Positions 26,672 to 35,151 are shown, counted from the first letter of the stretch. The stretch: 64,000 bases of DNA from an uncultured Paracoccaceae bacterium (GCA_947500775.1 CANMTD010000001.1:1116001-1180000), one strand, 5' to 3'. Notes: a model not told the origin generated them from the sequence alone. Made by a program: numbers and translations.

Positions 26672-28291
26672 CTAAATCCCGCGTTTGGTCAGAAAGGCGC
26701 GCGCCTCTTCCACGCAACGGACCCAGGCCGGTTCATGGCCCAGCAGGATATGGTTCTTGCTGTCCAGCGGCACGAATTCCGCCCCCGGAATGCCGATGGC
26801 CAACTCGCGCCCCTGCGCCAGTGAAATCCGCTGATCGTCGCGGGCGTGAAAGACGATGGTCGGCGCCTGCACATCGGCCAGCCGGTCGCGCACATCGATA
26901 TCGCCGAACGCCTCTTGAAACCGCACCGCGTTCTCGGGCGAGGTGGTCAGGCGCTGGAATTCATCGAACCAGATCAGGTCTTCGGGCGGGGCGTCGGGCA
27001 TGAAGGTCTGGGAAAAGATATGGCGATAGGCGGGGTTCGACGTGCCCCAGCCGTGGCGGGTCAGGGTCAGCACCGCCTCGCGCCGGGCCTGTTCTTCGGG
27101 GCTGGCCCCGATCCGCCAGCCGGTGGCATAGCCGCCGATCAGGATCAGCCCGCTGACCCGGTCGGGGTGGCGCGCGGCATATTCGACCGACACGGCGCAG
27201 CCCTGTGAAATCCCCAGCAACGGGAACCGTTCCAGCCCCAGCGTGTCGACCACGGTTTCCAGATCGCGCACGAAAGCCTCGAAACTGATGTCGTCCACGT
27301 CCCAGTCCGACAACCCGTTGCCGCGTTCGTCATAGCGGATGAAATTCCGGCCCTCGCTGCAGGCGGCAAAGGTGGAGCCCCAGATCGGGCTGTTCCAGTC
27401 CAGTTCCAGATGGTTCAGCCAGTTGGCGGCTTTGACCAGCGGTTTGCCTTCGCCGACGCTGGCATAGGCGATCCTTGCCCCATCGGGCGCTCGGCTGAAG
27501 CCGATATTCTGTTTGCGCAGCAGGCGCCGGGGTTCGCTTTCGGCGGGGCGTTCCTTGGCGGGATCATCCCCGGCGGCATCGGTCTGGGCGGGCATCAGCG
27601 GGCCGCTGAGCGTCAACCCGGCCTGCAGGGCGGCGGCGCAGAACGCCGCTTCGCAGTCATAGGCTTCGTCCATGCGCCCGGCCTGCGCCAGCGCGTGGAT
27701 CAGACTGCGCGCGGCCTCTTCCTCCAGCGGGGTCTGTTCTTTCCACTGGCGGGCCCATTTGATGGCTTCGGTGCTTTTGACCTCGGGGTGCAGGGCCAGC
27801 CGGCGCAGCACGTTGAGGTACAGCAGATGCACATCCTGCCGTTCCGAGGCGAGCCAGAGTTGAAAATCCTCATTCCCGGCCTGTTCCAACCCCTCCAGAA
27901 ACGGGTGGGCCAGCTGCGCCGCCATCTGGCGCAGTTCGGGCGGGGGGATGAAAGGCGGATCGTCGATCAGCCGGGCCCGGATCAGATGCAGGTCGATATC
28001 GGCCTGAGATGGATCAAAGGCGACCCGTTCGCGGTCCGCGACGATCCGGGTAACCCCATCCCCATCCACCGCCTGACGCAGTTTGCTAAGCGCCCAGCGC
28101 AGCGAGGCGCGCGGATCATCGGGCAGGTCCCAGAACAATTCGCACAATCGTTCGCGCCGGACCGGGCGGGCGGTTGCGGCCAGATATCCCAGAACTGCGC
28201 GCGCCTTGCGCGAGGCGGGCAGGGGCATAGCTGCATCCCCGGCCATAACCGACAGTTCGCCCAAAAGGCTTATGGTCAACGAATGGCCCAT
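26672..28291 (-). CDS. SARP/BTAD-type regulator fused to an alpha/beta hydrolase
   Basis: 539 residues in two parts. Residues 1-235 look like a SARP-type activator: a winged-helix DNA-binding half (about 5-90, with LPASRKARAVLGYLA and PRASLRWALSKLRQ) and a bacterial transcriptional activation domain (about 95-230). A linker (about 235-260) leads to an alpha/beta hydrolase (about 262-539) with nucleophile S362 in GISQGC, acid D485/D486 and H514 in KNHILLG. A DNA-binding sensor with a catalytic or ligand-binding hydrolase domain is inferred; the ligand is unknown. It converges on murD and is divergent from the methyltransferase operon, with phased ACGGT repeats between them. Confidence 0.8.
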   Translation of the reverse strand: MGHSLTISLLGELSVMAGDAAMPLPASRKARAVLGYLAATARPVRRERLCELFWDLPDDPRASLRWALSKLRQAVDGDGVTRIVADRERVAFDPSQADIDLHLIRARLIDDPPFIPPPELRQMAAQLAHPFLEGLEQAGNEDFQLWLASERQDVHLLYLNVLRRLALHPEVKSTEAIKWARQWKEQTPLEEEAARSLIHALAQAGRMDEAYDCEAAFCAAALQAGLTLSGPLMPAQTDAAGDDPAKERPAESEPRRLLRKQNIGFSRAPDGARIAYASVGEGKPLVKAANWLNHLELDWNSPIWGSTFAACSEGRNFIRYDERGNGLSDWDVDDISFEAFVRDLETVVDTLGLERFPLLGISQGCAVSVEYAARHPDRVSGLILIGGYATGWRIGASPEEQARREAVLTLTRHGWGTSNPAYRHIFSQTFMPDAPPEDLIWFDEFQRLTTSPENAVRFQEAFGDIDVRDRLADVQAPTIVFHARDDQRISLAQGRELAIGIPGAEFVPLDSKNHILLGHEPAWVRCVEEARAFLTKRGI

Positions 28292-28340
28292 GAAAAAACA
28301 TCAATTCCAGAAAATAACACGCAGAATTTAACGAAATATA

Positions 28341-28370
28341 ACGGTCACTACAACGGTCGCATACACGGTA
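28341..28370. promoter_or_regulatory. Three ACGGT direct repeats at 12-bp spacing
   Basis: ACGGTC at 28341, ACGGTC at 28353 and ACGGTA at 28365, exactly 12 bases apart, in the 121-base divergent gap. SARP-type activators bind phased direct repeats near promoters, so this is the best operator candidate for the adjacent SARP-hydrolase protein. Confidence 0.55.
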
Positions 28371-28412
28371 CAACGTCAAATCAGGCTCCAGTTTAACGAA
28401 CAGGAGATTGAA

Positions 28413-29357
28413 ATGACCCATACCACCGAAATCAAGATGCCGCATTTGACGGACCAGATGTTCCTGACGGACGCCGGATTTGAAACCTGGCTGCTGTTCC
28501 AAAAGGGGTTCGACATGCCGCACTTCGCGGCCTTCCCCTTGTTGCATACCGCCGATGGCCGTGCCGCGATCCGCGATTATTTCGCCGCCTTCATGGAAAT
28601 GGCCCGCCAGAACGACACAGGCTTTATTCTGGACACCAACACATGGCGCGCCAATCCCGACTGGGGCATTCTGCTAGGCTATGATCGCGCGGCACTGGCG
28701 GCGGTGAACCACGAAGCGGTTGTGTTCGCACAGGAACTGCGCACCGATTTCGGGGCGGGCATGAATGTGCTGATCAACGGCGTCGTCGGACCGCGCGGCG
28801 ATGGCTATGACCCGTCGCACATCATGAGCGTGCAGGAGGCCGAGGAATACCACGGCTTTCAGATCAGCGGTTTCGCCGACAGCGGCGCCGACATGGTGTC
28901 GGCCCTGACCATGACCAACACCCCCGAGGCGCTGGGCATTGCCCGCGCGGCGGCGAAGGCTGAAATCCCTTGCGTGATCAGTTTCACCGTGGAAACCGAT
29001 GGGCGCCTGCCGACCGGTCAGCCCCTGTCCGACGCGATTGCCGAGGTCGACGCAAAGGCGCCGGTGAAACCCGCCTATTACATGATCAACTGCGCCCATC
29101 CCGATCATTTCCGCGCGGTGCTGTTGCAGGGCGGTGACTGGGTCAAGCGTATCCATGCGCTGCGGGCCAATGCCTCGCGCATGTCGCATGCGGAACTGGA
29201 TGAATGCGAGGAGCTGGATGACGGCAACCCGCAGGAACTGGGGCAGTTGTATCAGGACCTGCGGCATCTCATGCCCCGGCTGAACGTGTTCGGCGGATGC
29301 TGCGGCACCGACCACCGGCATGTCGCCAATATCTGTCAGGCGGTGCACGCCGCCTGA
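28413..29357 (+). CDS. Homocysteine S-methyltransferase-family protein
   Basis: 314 residues, the cobalamin-independent homocysteine/betaine methyltransferase fold. The three zinc-binding cysteines are in place: C227 (INCAHPDHF) and C296/C297 (GGCCGT). LTDAGFETWL opens the barrel as LLDGGxGT does in homologues. Members move a methyl group from S-methylmethionine, betaine or similar donors to a thiol, usually homocysteine; donor and acceptor are not evident here. AGGAG lies seven bases before the ATG. First gene of an apparent plus-strand operon running to 31285. Confidence 0.88.
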   Translation: MTHTTEIKMPHLTDQMFLTDAGFETWLLFQKGFDMPHFAAFPLLHTADGRAAIRDYFAAFMEMARQNDTGFILDTNTWRANPDWGILLGYDRAALAAVNHEAVVFAQELRTDFGAGMNVLINGVVGPRGDGYDPSHIMSVQEAEEYHGFQISGFADSGADMVSALTMTNTPEALGIARAAAKAEIPCVISFTVETDGRLPTGQPLSDAIAEVDAKAPVKPAYYMINCAHPDHFRAVLLQGGDWVKRIHALRANASRMSHAELDECEELDDGNPQELGQLYQDLRHLMPRLNVFGGCCGTDHRHVANICQAVHAA

Positions 29358-29377
29358 CCGGTCCCTTTCAAAATTCC

Positions 29378-29398
29378 GACCGGGTATTTTTCCCGGTC
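29378..29398 (+). other. Hairpin between the methyltransferase and the next gene
   Basis: GACCGGG-TATTTTT-CCCGGTC, a perfect 7-bp stem 20 bases after the stop. No T-run follows. It could stabilise the upstream mRNA or act as a weak terminator. Confidence 0.45.
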
Positions 29399-29467
29399 TG
29401 ATGTCCCGCACCGATGGCTTTGCTGTCGGTGTGTTCTCTCCCCAACTTTGAAAACTGGAATACGACA

Positions 29468-30055
29468 ATGATAAAGAATTTGCTTCTGGCAACGGCCCTG
29501 GCCGCCGTGGCCGCCTGCGATGCCTATGCCGCTCAGCCGCTCAGCCGATTTGACGTGGCCGAGGATCACACCCGGTTCAGCTTTGCCGCGACCCCGGTGC
29601 ACGACAGCGGCATGCCCGCGCATGGCAACCCCTTTGTGACCCAGGGCTATATCTATCCCGCAGGCACGCTTGACGGGAATATCACCGGCGTTCTGAAAGA
29701 CGGCAGCCCGGCCTTTCCCGACAAGGTGCTTGGCACCTGGACCTGCGATGGCTGGTTTGTCGGCGAAGGCGGGGACGCCACCACCGGCGTCTGGCTGGTC
29801 AGCCGTCAGATCATGCAGTTCACCAATGGCGATGTAATCATCACCCAGGGCACCGAACTGGCCGACGCAGGCGTGGTCAACACCCGCCCGATCACCGGCG
29901 CAACCGGGACGTATGCGGAATTCGACGGCGTGATGCTGCAGACCCTGATCGGGTTCAACGACCACATGGGCGTGAACGCCACCTTCGAAATCCCCGAGGC
30001 GGGCGAAGATCACGCCGGCCTGCCGCCCTACGATCACATGGTCAACGGCGACTGA
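29468..30055 (+). CDS. Secreted protein, possibly of allene-oxide-cyclase-like barrel type
   Basis: 195 residues from the ATG at 29468; an earlier in-frame ATG at 29414 would add a non-signal stretch. Residues 1-20 form a signal peptide; LAAVAACDA also resembles a lipobox, so it may be lipid-anchored. The mature part is rich in Gly/Thr and beta-strands, with GATGTYAEFDGVMLQT near the end recalling AOC/dirigent-like barrels. That match is weak and no active site is visible. Second gene of the operon. Confidence 0.6.
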   Translation: MIKNLLLATALAAVAACDAYAAQPLSRFDVAEDHTRFSFAATPVHDSGMPAHGNPFVTQGYIYPAGTLDGNITGVLKDGSPAFPDKVLGTWTCDGWFVGEGGDATTGVWLVSRQIMQFTNGDVIITQGTELADAGVVNTRPITGATGTYAEFDGVMLQTLIGFNDHMGVNATFEIPEAGEDHAGLPPYDHMVNGD

Positions 30056-30085
30056 CCCCACAGATATTGGATAAGGAAATTTTCA

Positions 30086-30460
30086 ATGAAAATGATAGCT
30101 TCAGCAACTTTTTTCGCGATTGCAGCCGGAACAGCCGGCGCCAACCCCACCGTCGAGGTCGATACCCTGATCGGATCGGTCGTGGCGGCCGAGAATTCGG
30201 GCATGACGCTGTATACCTACGGCAAGGATGCAAAGGGACAGTCCCGCTGCACAGGTGCCTGCGCGCGGAACTGGCCACCGTTTCTGGTGGTGGCAGCCCC
30301 CGTGGCCAGCGACGGGTCGATCATTGTCGAACGCCCCGACGGGCGGCGCCAATGGGCCACGCCCGACGGCAAGCCGCTGTATTTCTGGGCCGGTGACCGC
30401 TCGCCCGGAGAAACCGGCGGTGCGGGTATGGGCGGCGTCTGGGACGTTGTCCGGCGCTAA
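30086..30460 (+). CDS. Secreted-repeat protein (COG4315 / Lipoprotein_15 type)
   Basis: 124 residues with a signal peptide (cleavage near AGA, residue 19). Two repeats typical of the family are seen: MTLYTYGKDAKGQSRCTGAC...NWPPF (about 40-66) and RRQWATPDGKPLYFWAGD (about 87-104). Function of the family is unknown; members are periplasmic or cell-surface. The Cys pair in the first repeat is conserved. AAGGAA precedes the ATG. Third gene of the operon. Confidence 0.82.
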   Translation: MKMIASATFFAIAAGTAGANPTVEVDTLIGSVVAAENSGMTLYTYGKDAKGQSRCTGACARNWPPFLVVAAPVASDGSIIVERPDGRRQWATPDGKPLYFWAGDRSPGETGGAGMGGVWDVVRR

Positions 30461-30475
30461 GCGAAATTCATTTTA

Positions 30476-30500
30476 CCGGGCCCGCGATCTGCGGGCCCGG
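30476..30500 (+). other. Hairpin before the MddA-like gene
   Basis: CCGGGCCCGC-GATCT-GCGGGCCCGG, a perfect 10-bp stem. It is not followed by T residues. It is the second GC-rich hairpin in the gaps of this operon. Confidence 0.5.
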
Positions 30501-30532
30501 GCAACTCTCTCCCCATCGAACGGACCTATTCT

Positions 30533-31285
30533 ATGTCTCGAATTCTAATCCTTCTCTATGCGCTTTTCTGCTATGTCCTGTACAATGGTATCTCTGTCTG
30601 GTTGGGGGTGTTCCTGCTGGATATCGGCGGCCTGCGCACCGGGGCTCCGGCGGGGTCATGGCAACAGGCGGTCATCGTCGATCTTGGCTTCATCGCCCTG
30701 TTCGGAATTGCCCACAGCGTGATGGCGCGGGCCGGTTTCAAACGCCACTGGACCCGGATCATCCCGCCCGCCGCCGAACGCGCGACCTATATCCTGCAAT
30801 CAACGGTGTTTCTGGGGCTGACCTTCTGGTACTGGCAGCCGATCCCGGTGACGATCTGGCTGATCGACGGCTGGGCCGCGATCCTGATCTACGGCGCGTT
30901 CGGCATTGGTGTTGCCATGATTACGCTGTCGACCTTTCTGCTGGGACATCTGGAGTTTGTCGGGCTGCAACAGGCCTGGGATCATCTGCGCGGCACACCG
31001 CCGCGTGCCCAGAAGTTCCGCACGCCGCTGTTGTACCGGATCGTCCGGCATCCGCTGCAACTGGGTGTTTTGATCGCGCTGTTCGCGACCCCGCATATGA
31101 CCGCCGACCACCTGCTGTTCGCGGGGGCCATGCTGATCTATATGATGATCGGTCTGTGGTTCGAGGAACGGGCGCTTCTGCGCGAATTCGGCTGGGCCTA
31201 TGCCACCTATTGCCGTGATGTGCCGATGCTGATCCCGCACCCGTTCCGGACCCGTGGGCGGCGGCAAACCGGCGTGCCGGAATAA
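30533..31285 (+). CDS. MddA-like S-methyltransferase (NnrU/ICMT-type membrane protein)
   Basis: 250 residues with about five or six membrane segments. The middle and C-terminus match what I know of MddA, the membrane enzyme that S-methylates methanethiol to dimethyl sulfide: HSVMARAGFKRHWTRI, STFLLGHLEFVGLQQ, FRTPLLYRIVRHPLQLG and EERALL...YCRDVPMLIP. RHPLQLG is the cofactor-site motif of ICMT/NnrU proteins. A relative with another thiol or lipid substrate is possible. Fourth gene of the operon; a strong hairpin follows directly. Confidence 0.75.
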   Translation: MSRILILLYALFCYVLYNGISVWLGVFLLDIGGLRTGAPAGSWQQAVIVDLGFIALFGIAHSVMARAGFKRHWTRIIPPAAERATYILQSTVFLGLTFWYWQPIPVTIWLIDGWAAILIYGAFGIGVAMITLSTFLLGHLEFVGLQQAWDHLRGTPPRAQKFRTPLLYRIVRHPLQLGVLIALFATPHMTADHLLFAGAMLIYMMIGLWFEERALLREFGWAYATYCRDVPMLIPHPFRTRGRRQTGVPE

Positions 31286-31289
31286 GCCT

Positions 31290-31322
31290 GATCTGCGCGG
31301 GGTTCGGCCCGCGCAGATCTTT
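31290..31322 (+). terminator. Terminator after the MddA-like gene
   Basis: GATCTGCGCGGG-GTTCGG-CCCGCGCAGATC, a perfect 12-bp stem (31290-31319), followed by TTTGG. The T-run is short but the stem is very strong. Confidence 0.75.
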
Positions 31323-31368
31323 GGATTTCGGGGCATCGAAAATAATTCGGTCGCGGTGAAAACATGTC

Positions 31369-31397
31369 TTGCAACGACTCGGACTTGGCCCTAAGTG
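31369..31397 (+). promoter_or_regulatory. Candidate promoter of the decarboxylase gene
   Basis: TTGCAA, 17 bases, TAAGTG. The CTTGCA -35 core is the same as in the two tRNA-Gly promoters of this window. RNA would start near 31404. Confidence 0.45.
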
Positions 31398-31403
31398 CGC
31401 CGT

Positions 31404-31526
31404 CATAGACGCCAACGCACGCGCCTCTGGCCGGTGGGCCGCAATCCACCCGTGTTTACGTAGCGACGGTAACGTCTCCCTTGGAAGTGAGCGGTCATGT
31501 TATGGCCGGGTCTATTGGAGATGACC
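31404..31526 (+). promoter_or_regulatory. Structured leader of the decarboxylase gene, possibly speF-type
   Basis: About 120 bases with a GGTGG...CCACC hairpin (31433-31450) and GACG-GTAA-CGTC (31465-31476), a GNRA-type loop, before GGAG at 31517. Alphaproteobacterial ornithine decarboxylase genes often carry the speF leader RNA. Membership here is inferred from gene context, not from a consensus match. Confidence 0.35.
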
Positions 31527-32699
31527 ATGTACGCTACAGTCACCGACTTTGTCGGGGCAACACCTGTTGCACCCCAAACCCGTATCGAAGAGTTCATTCG
31601 CGCCAACCATTTTGACCGGCCCACGCTGGTTCTGGACACCGCAGCGGTGGCCGCGCAGTTTCATGCGCTGAAGGCCGGGTTGGGCCACGCCGACATCCAC
31701 TATGCGGTCAAGGCGAACCCGGCGCGCGACGTCATCGAAACCCTGATCGGGCTGGGGTCGCATTTCGACGCGGCCTCGCGCGCCGAGATCGAGCTGTGCC
31801 TGTCGCTGGGCGCCGCGCCCGAGCACATTTCTTTCGGCAATACGGTCAAGAAATCCACCGATATCGCATTCGCCCATCAGGCCGGGATCACCCTGTTTGC
31901 CGCCGATGCCGAGGAAGAGCTGGAAAAGATCGCGGAATTCGCCCCCGGCGCGCAGGTCTATATCCGCCTGATCGTCGATGCCAGCCAGGCCGATTGGCCG
32001 CTGAGCCGCAAATTCGGCTGTGCCCGCGACAAGGCGCTGTCGCTGCTGGCGCTGGCCGCGCGGCTGGGCCTGCATCCGGTCGGGTTTTCGTTCCACGTCG
32101 GCAGCCAGACCCGGCAGCCCGAAATGTGGGGTGACACGCTGGATCAGGTGGCCGACATCTGGGCCAAGGCGCGCGCGGCGGGCCATGATCTGAGCTTGCT
32201 GAACATCGGCGGCGGGTTCCCGGCGTTTTACGGCGAAGAAATCGCCCATCCGACCCGATATGCCGCCGCCGTCATGCGCCAGATCGCCGACCGCTTTGGC
32301 GATATCCCGCGCGTGATGGCCGAACCCGGTCGCGGGCTGGTGGCCGAGGCGGGGATGATCGCGGCCGAGGTGCTGTTGGTGTCGAAAAAATCCGACAGCG
32401 ACGCCCACCGCTGGGTCTATCTGGACATCGGCAAGTTTTCCGGTCTGGCCGAAACCATGGACGAGGCGATCCGCTATCAGTTCATCACCGACCGCGACCA
32501 CGAACTGACCGGCCCCTGCATTCTGGCGGGCCCGTCCTGCGACAGCGCCGATGTGCTGTATGAAAAACGCCCGGTGCAATTGCCGCTGGGCCTGCGGTCG
32601 GGGGACCGGATCATCATCCGCTGCTGCGGGGCCTATACCTCCAGCTATTCTTCGGTGGGATTCAACGGCTTTCCACCGCTGGATGTGGTGGTGATCTGA
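31527..32699 (+). CDS. PLP-dependent ornithine/lysine-type decarboxylase (fold type III)
   Basis: 390 residues from the ATG at 31527, with GGAG six bases upstream (the ATG at 31521 would be too close to it). PLP lysine K62 in YAVKANP; HVGSQ; GGGFP; GPSCDSADVLYE carries the catalytic Cys and Asp of the second subunit; YTSSYSSVGFNGF ends the protein. The size fits eukaryote-type ornithine decarboxylase as found in alphaproteobacteria, making putrescine (or cadaverine). Own promoter and terminator, so it is independent of its neighbours. Confidence 0.93.
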   Translation: MYATVTDFVGATPVAPQTRIEEFIRANHFDRPTLVLDTAAVAAQFHALKAGLGHADIHYAVKANPARDVIETLIGLGSHFDAASRAEIELCLSLGAAPEHISFGNTVKKSTDIAFAHQAGITLFAADAEEELEKIAEFAPGAQVYIRLIVDASQADWPLSRKFGCARDKALSLLALAARLGLHPVGFSFHVGSQTRQPEMWGDTLDQVADIWAKARAAGHDLSLLNIGGGFPAFYGEEIAHPTRYAAAVMRQIADRFGDIPRVMAEPGRGLVAEAGMIAAEVLLVSKKSDSDAHRWVYLDIGKFSGLAETMDEAIRYQFITDRDHELTGPCILAGPSCDSADVLYEKRPVQLPLGLRSGDRIIIRCCGAYTSSYSSVGFNGFPPLDVVVI

Positions 32700-32723
32700 C
32701 CTAATCCACTCACGGATAAGGCA

Positions 32724-32758
32724 TCGGGGCGGGACTGCGGTTCCGCCCTGATTGTTTT
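32724..32758 (+). terminator. Terminator after the decarboxylase
   Basis: An 11-position stem TCGGGGCGGGA / TTCCGCCCTGA around CTGCGG with two G-U pairs, then TTGTTTT. Confidence 0.85.
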
Positions 32759-32819
32759 GCGGGGCTGGCGACCTGCGACAAATTCAATAATTGTAATGTT
32801 ATGGTCGCCCTGTATCGTG

Positions 32820-32833
32820 TTGATATAAATCAA
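32820..32833. promoter_or_regulatory. FNR/FnrL box
   Basis: TTGAT-ATAA-ATCAA, a perfect match to the FNR consensus. Its centre (32826.5) is 41.5 bases before the start point expected from a TAAATT -10 element at 32855-32860, the geometry of a class II activated promoter. It precedes the octaheme cytochrome gene. Confidence 0.85.
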
Positions 32834-32904
32834 TGGCCCATCGTCTGTTTTCACTAAATTGTGTACAACCAGAGTGACAGAAGAAGAGGGCGGGAGGGGG
32901 ACGC

Positions 32905-34539
32905 ATGTTTCGCTTATTTGCACATGCCGTGATATTTTCAAGCCTTGCAGTGGTCTCTGCATCTGCCCAGTCCGATGTGCCCACGCTGACGGCCGATCAC
33001 AAGAAATTCGAGGTTCTGAAAGGACCCTTTGCCACCGGGTCGGATGTGACCAAGGCCTGTCTGACCTGCCACACCGAGGCCGGCAAACAGGTGATGGGAT
33101 CGATCCACTGGAAATGGGATACGGTGAACCCGGCCACGGGCCAGACCCTGGGCAAGAAGAACGTGCTGAACGCGTTTTGCGGCAATCTGGCCACGAATGA
33201 GCCGCGCTGCACCTCGTGCCACGCAGGATACGGGTGGGAGGATGAGGCGACCTTCGATTTCGCCGATCAGACCAATATCGATTGTCTGGCCTGCCACGAC
33301 ACCACCGGCGAATATGTCAAATGGCCGACCAAGGCCGGGCATCCGCTGTATTCCCCGGTCACGCAATCCTCGCGCATGGTGCCCTATGCGGGCAGCATGA
33401 TCGTCGAAGAACCGGACGGGAAATTCACCCATATGCCGCCCGATCTGGCCCATGTCGCGGAAAATGTCGGCGCGCCGGGGCGCGACAACTGCGGCAATTG
33501 CCATTTTTACGGCGGCGGCGGCGACAACGTCAAACATGGCGATCTGTCCAGCGCGCTGTCGAACCCCAGCCCGCATGTGGATGTGCATATGTCGCCCGAG
33601 GGCGCGAATATGACCTGTGTGGATTGCCATGTGGGCAATGGCCACGACTGGCCCGGGTCGCGCTATCATGGCACGATCACCGACAACAGCATTCAGCCCG
33701 CAGGCATGCGCAACACCGATATTCTGGCCTGCAACTCCTGCCATACCGCGACGCCCCACGATGCGGCGACGCTGAAAGGGTTCAAGCTGAACGGCCACAC
33801 CGACCGCGTGGCCTGTCAGACCTGCCATATCCCCGAATACGCCAAGGGCGGCGTGGCCACCAAGACGTGGTGGGACTGGTCGGCGGCGGGCAAGCTGAAA
33901 GACGGCAAACCCTATGCCGAACACGATGAACAGGGCCGCCATACCTATCTGTCCACCAAGGGCGATTTCAAATGGGGCGAAGATGTCGTGCCCACCTATG
34001 CCTTCTGGAACGGGCAGGTGGAATACACGCTGCTGGGCGACAAGATCGACCCTTCGGGTGTTGTCGGGATCAACCGCATCGGCGGCAGCGCCGGTGACCC
34101 GCAATCGATGATCTATCCGTTCAAGCGGATGCAGGGCAAACAGGCCTATGACGCGGTCAACAACCATCTGCTGCAAAGCAATGTCTACGGGCCCACGACC
34201 GACACCGCCTTTTGGACCAATTTCAGTTGGGACAAGGCGTTGGCGGCAGGCATGGCGGACAGCGATGTGCCTTATTCGGGCGAATACGGGTTCGTCGAAA
34301 CCGAAATGTGGTGGCCCACCACCCATATGGTCAGCCCCTCATCCGAGGCGCTGGAGTGTGACAGTTGCCACGCCAGGGACGGGCGTCTGGCCGGGCTGGG
34401 CGGGTTCTATCTGCCGGGGCGCGATGGCTTCGCGACGACCGACCGCATTGGGTTGGTCCTGCTGGCGCTGGCATTGGCCGGGATCGTGCTGCACACGATC
34501 ATCCGTCTGGTGATGTCACGACGCAGGGGGGAGGGTTAA
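32905..34539 (+). CDS. Octaheme c-type cytochrome, tetrathionate-reductase (OTR) family
   Basis: 544 residues: signal peptide (1-22), eight CxxCH haem sites at C52, C102, C127, C196, C238, C276, C304 and C485, and a C-terminal membrane segment (about 510-535) followed by RRR. The spacing and GSIHWKWD after haem 1 fit the octaheme tetrathionate reductase family, whose studied Shewanella member reduces tetrathionate, nitrite and hydroxylamine in the periplasm. The physiological substrate is not known. GGAGGGGG precedes the ATG. The cytochrome b gene follows three bases later. The FNR box implies low-oxygen induction. Confidence 0.93.
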   Translation: MFRLFAHAVIFSSLAVVSASAQSDVPTLTADHKKFEVLKGPFATGSDVTKACLTCHTEAGKQVMGSIHWKWDTVNPATGQTLGKKNVLNAFCGNLATNEPRCTSCHAGYGWEDEATFDFADQTNIDCLACHDTTGEYVKWPTKAGHPLYSPVTQSSRMVPYAGSMIVEEPDGKFTHMPPDLAHVAENVGAPGRDNCGNCHFYGGGGDNVKHGDLSSALSNPSPHVDVHMSPEGANMTCVDCHVGNGHDWPGSRYHGTITDNSIQPAGMRNTDILACNSCHTATPHDAATLKGFKLNGHTDRVACQTCHIPEYAKGGVATKTWWDWSAAGKLKDGKPYAEHDEQGRHTYLSTKGDFKWGEDVVPTYAFWNGQVEYTLLGDKIDPSGVVGINRIGGSAGDPQSMIYPFKRMQGKQAYDAVNNHLLQSNVYGPTTDTAFWTNFSWDKALAAGMADSDVPYSGEYGFVETEMWWPTTHMVSPSSEALECDSCHARDGRLAGLGGFYLPGRDGFATTDRIGLVLLALALAGIVLHTIIRLVMSRRRGEG

Positions 34540-34542
34540 GCC

Positions 34543-35151
34543 ATGGCCGATAAGCAATACATCAAGATCTTCGCAGGGTTCGAACGGTTCTGGCACTGGA
34601 CGCAGGCGTTGCTGGTCATCGTGCTGATGATCACCGGCGCGCGGCTGCACGGGCTGTTCGACGGCCCGCCCTGGGCGATGGCGTTCCAGGTGCATCTGAT
34701 CGCGGCCGGGCTGATCATCCTGCTGTGGATTTTCGCGATCTTCTGGCATTTCACCACCGGCGCCTGGCAGCATTATATCCCCACGCTGCGCAACCTGATC
34801 CCGGTGATCCGCTATTACGCCTATGGCATTTTTCTGGGCGAGGCGCATCCGGCCAAGCCCACCTTAAGGCGCAAGCATAACCCGTTGCAAAGGCTGAGCT
34901 ATCTGTTTCTGAAACTGGTGATAAACCCGGCGATCTGGATCACCGGCGTGCTGTACCTGACGGTCAGCCTGACCGGGTTCGATCTGGGTACGGTGGCGTG
35001 GCTGCATGTGGTCGCGGCCTATGCGATGGCGCTGTTCGTGGTGATTCACGTCTATATGGCGACCACCGGCGAAACCGTGACCTCTTATCTGAAGGCGATG
35101 ATCACCGGCTATGAATGGGTGGTGGTCGACGAGGATAAACCCGGTAAATAA
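34543..35151 (+). CDS. Membrane cytochrome b (b561 / formate-dehydrogenase-gamma type)
   Basis: 202 residues with four to five membrane segments and well-placed histidines (ERFWHWTQAL, FQVHLIAAG, WHFTTG, AWLHVVAAY, VVIHVYMAT) that would bind two b haems. This family passes electrons between the quinone pool and a periplasmic partner. Immediate linkage to the octaheme cytochrome makes it the likely quinol dehydrogenase feeding that enzyme. Confidence 0.9.
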   Translation: MADKQYIKIFAGFERFWHWTQALLVIVLMITGARLHGLFDGPPWAMAFQVHLIAAGLIILLWIFAIFWHFTTGAWQHYIPTLRNLIPVIRYYAYGIFLGEAHPAKPTLRRKHNPLQRLSYLFLKLVINPAIWITGVLYLTVSLTGFDLGTVAWLHVVAAYAMALFVVIHVYMATTGETVTSYLKAMITGYEWVVVDEDKPGK

